DNA from: Candidatus Microgenomates bacterium
Lineage (GTDB): Bacteria > Patescibacteriota > Microgenomatia > JAADGY01
Length of the DNA stretch: 6,334 nucleotides
Reading direction: 5' to 3'
Assembly: GCA_015486555.1 (NCBI GenBank)
Contig: WFRL01000010.1
Location: forward strand, 1-6,334
Under the pieces are notes generated by a model that searched no databases, was not told the origin of the DNA, and saw nothing but the letters and a program-made list of their open reading frames with translations. Position numbers and translations under genes: made by a program. Of this stretch, positions 4,847-6,334 are shown one piece after another (positions within the stretch are counted from its first letter, which is position 1; every line of letters begins with the position of its first letter).

Positions 4847-6132
4847 GTCTTAGCCAACTTTCGGAGAAGAGTGGGCCGAGTTACTCCTACTCTTTCCATA
4901 CCCAGTCTCTTAGCCTCTTTTAAGCGTCGATTAATAAAAGGTACTGGCCTTACCTCACCTAATAACCCTACCTCACCGAAGAAAGCACTTTTGGGTTTCA
5001 AGGGTTTCTGTTTAACAGCTGAGACTATAGCCAAAGAAACAGCTAGATCTATGGCCGGTTCTTGGATTCGTAAACCACCAGTGATATTAACAAAAACATC
5101 ATAATTCCCTAAAGGCAAGCCTAAACGCCGACTAATTATGGCTGAGAGGATGATCAGTTTATTAGTAGAAATTCCCTGGGCCACTCGCCGAGGAATGTTC
5201 AGAACCGTTGGATTCACCAATGCCTGGACCTCTACTAAAATAGGCCGATCTCCCTCCATAATCACACCTGTTGCCGCTCCAGGGACAGCTACTTTAAGCT
5301 GGGAGGAAAAAAGAGTCAAGGGATTAGCTACCTCCCTTAAGCCACTCCCCTCCATAGTAAACAAACCCACTTCATTAGTTGTTCCAAAGCGGTTCTTTAC
5401 TGCCCGGAGAATGCGAAATTGATGGTTGCTATCACCTTCAAAATAAATAACAGTATCAACCATATGTTCTAATAATTTCGGTCCAGCAATTCTCCCCTCC
5501 TTGGTTATATGCCCAATAATGATAATCGGCACTAGATATCTCTTGGCCAAGTCCATCAATTGCTGAGCAATTTGGCGGATCTGGCTAATCGAACCAATCT
5601 GTGACTCCAAAACTCCACTTTCAACAGTTTGAATAGAATCAACAATGACTAAACTTGGTTTCTCTTTAATTACCAAGTTTTCTAAACCTGCAATCTCCCT
5701 TCCTTCAATTAGATAAAATTTCGCCGGTAAGGAAGAGGTCAGACGTTGAAGGCGAAGTTTAATTTGAGGCAAGTTTTCCTCCCCACTGAGATAATAAACA
5801 GTACATTTATGGGCTAAATTCAAACCTATCTGGCTGGCTAGGGTTGATTTGCCGATACCAGGTTCACCTGCCAAAAGAATTAAACTACCAGGGACCAAAC
5901 CTCCCCCCAGAACCCTATTAACTTCTTTAATTCCTGTTGTTAATCGATGAACATTATTTACCTCAACTTTACTCAAAGGTAAGGAGCGTAGGCTTGTTTT
6001 GTTTCCTTTTGTGCTTTCTGTTTCTACTTCAACTAATGAATTCCAGGCCCCGCAATTAGGACATCGGCCATACCATTTACTAAATGTTGCTCCACATTCC
6101 TGACAAACAAATTTTTTCTGTTTTTTAACCAT
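4831..6132 (-). CDS. radA: DNA repair protein RadA
   Basis: The 433-residue product is the RecA-like helicase that processes recombination intermediates and promotes branch migration. The N-terminal zinc finger has Cys10, Cys13, Cys24 and Cys27. The ATPase core has Walker A GEPGIGKST (89-97), Walker B LVIVDS (161-166) and the RadA signature KNRFG (246-250). The C-terminal Lon-like domain, from about 280, lacks the Lon catalytic dyad as is normal for RadA. The protein ends soon after KEAKRLGMERVGV, about 15-20 residues short of E. coli RadA, and its last codons come from an intergenic repeat. The ATG has only a weak ribosome binding site (AAAGTAAG), but the next residues match the family start. 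A -10-like GATAAT (6148-6143) is very near the ATG without a good -35. The gene stands alone between repeat regions. Confidence 0.95.
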   Translation of the reverse strand: MVKKQKKFVCQECGATFSKWYGRCPNCGAWNSLVEVETESTKGNKTSLRSLPLSKVEVNNVHRLTTGIKEVNRVLGGGLVPGSLILLAGEPGIGKSTLASQIGLNLAHKCTVYYLSGEENLPQIKLRLQRLTSSLPAKFYLIEGREIAGLENLVIKEKPSLVIVDSIQTVESGVLESQIGSISQIRQIAQQLMDLAKRYLVPIIIIGHITKEGRIAGPKLLEHMVDTVIYFEGDSNHQFRILRAVKNRFGTTNEVGLFTMEGSGLREVANPLTLFSSQLKVAVPGAATGVIMEGDRPILVEVQALVNPTVLNIPRRVAQGISTNKLIILSAIISRRLGLPLGNYDVFVNITGGLRIQEPAIDLAVSLAIVSAVKQKPLKPKSAFFGEVGLLGEVRPVPFINRRLKEAKRLGMERVGVTRPTLLRKLAKTELGY

Positions 6133-6323
6133 CTTACTTTATATTATCCTATCTCGTAAATTGGAACTAGGAGCTAGGAGCTAGGGGATTAATTTTTAAT
6201 TTGAAATTTTTAATTTTTAATTATCAGAACTTGGAGCTTAGAACTCGGCAAGAAAGCACCAAATCACAAATTCCAAGTATCCAAACAAATCTCAATGATC
6301 AAAATTCAAAACCTTTTTAGGGA
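6133..6323. repeat. Repeat-filled region upstream of radA
   Basis: No gene is seen. From left to right there is module A (6162-6187), an AT-rich stretch of TTAATTTTTAATTT with an inverted repeat (6188-6220), module A again (6224-6250) and module B (6255-6320, with AAATCACAAATTCCAAG and CAAACAAATCTCAATG). Confidence 0.7.
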
Positions 6324-6334
6324 GTCATCCTGAA
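6324..6334 (+). repeat. Start of another MITE-like element, cut by the window end
   Basis: The final bases, GTCATCCTGAA, equal the left end of the complete copy at 243. They follow module B, as in the composite order beside gdh. Only 11 bases are visible. Confidence 0.55.

Noticed and set aside
4871..5422. Plus-strand open frames antisense to radA
   Set aside because: Both lie opposite conserved RadA sequence and have no family features.

Overview
The window is a bacterial chromosomal segment with four recognisable protein genes. All four lie on the minus strand: radA, rho, a thioredoxin-glutaredoxin fusion and a glutamate dehydrogenase. They are separated by intergenic DNA packed with degenerate, low-complexity and hairpin-forming repeats. 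The moderately AT-rich coding sequence, the Rho variant, and spacers built from GGAACTAGGAGCTAGG-like, AAATCACAAATTCC-like and GTCATCCTGA-like modules resemble uncultivated lineages such as Patescibacteria or Omnitrophota-type genomes. That placement is a guess from style, not a phylogenetic result.

Layout from left to right. Positions 1-647 hold no credible gene. They contain two full and two partial copies of a GC-rich inverted-repeat (MITE-like) element, bordered by the low-complexity modules. Positions 648-1883 encode a Glu/Leu/Phe/Val-family dehydrogenase with all expected substrate, catalytic and nucleotide-binding motifs. Positions 1884-2176 are its upstream region, made of repeat modules and a T-rich tract. 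Positions 2177-4075 hold rho followed nine bases later by the Trx-Grx fusion, almost certainly one operon. Rho has a poorly ordered N-terminus in place of the usual helical domain, and Gly where E. coli Rho has Asp210. Positions 4831-6132 encode RadA, whose last codons and stop lie inside an intergenic repeat, so its C-terminus looks shortened. Positions 6133-6334 are again repeats, ending in the start of another MITE-like copy.

The most unusual part is the 755-base gap between radA and rho. It has two good sigma70-type promoters facing each other: TTGACA-16-TATCTT on plus, extended by TG, and TTGACA-17-TATACT on minus. They would drive overlapping convergent transcripts across about 260 bases. 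The plus transcript would start with two strong hairpins. The minus transcript could be a leaderless 50-codon basic peptide mRNA or a self-folding RNA whose ends pair, somewhat like 6S RNA. Imperfect 34-base-period repeats sit directly against the minus promoter. rho has its own promoter further left, divergent from the plus one. This could be an undescribed sense/antisense RNA locus, but only expression or conservation data can establish that.

Functionally the genes are housekeeping: recombinational repair (RadA), transcription termination (Rho), thiol redox (Trx-Grx) and amino-acid/2-oxoacid interconversion (GDH). Only rho and trx-grx show clear evidence of co-expression.
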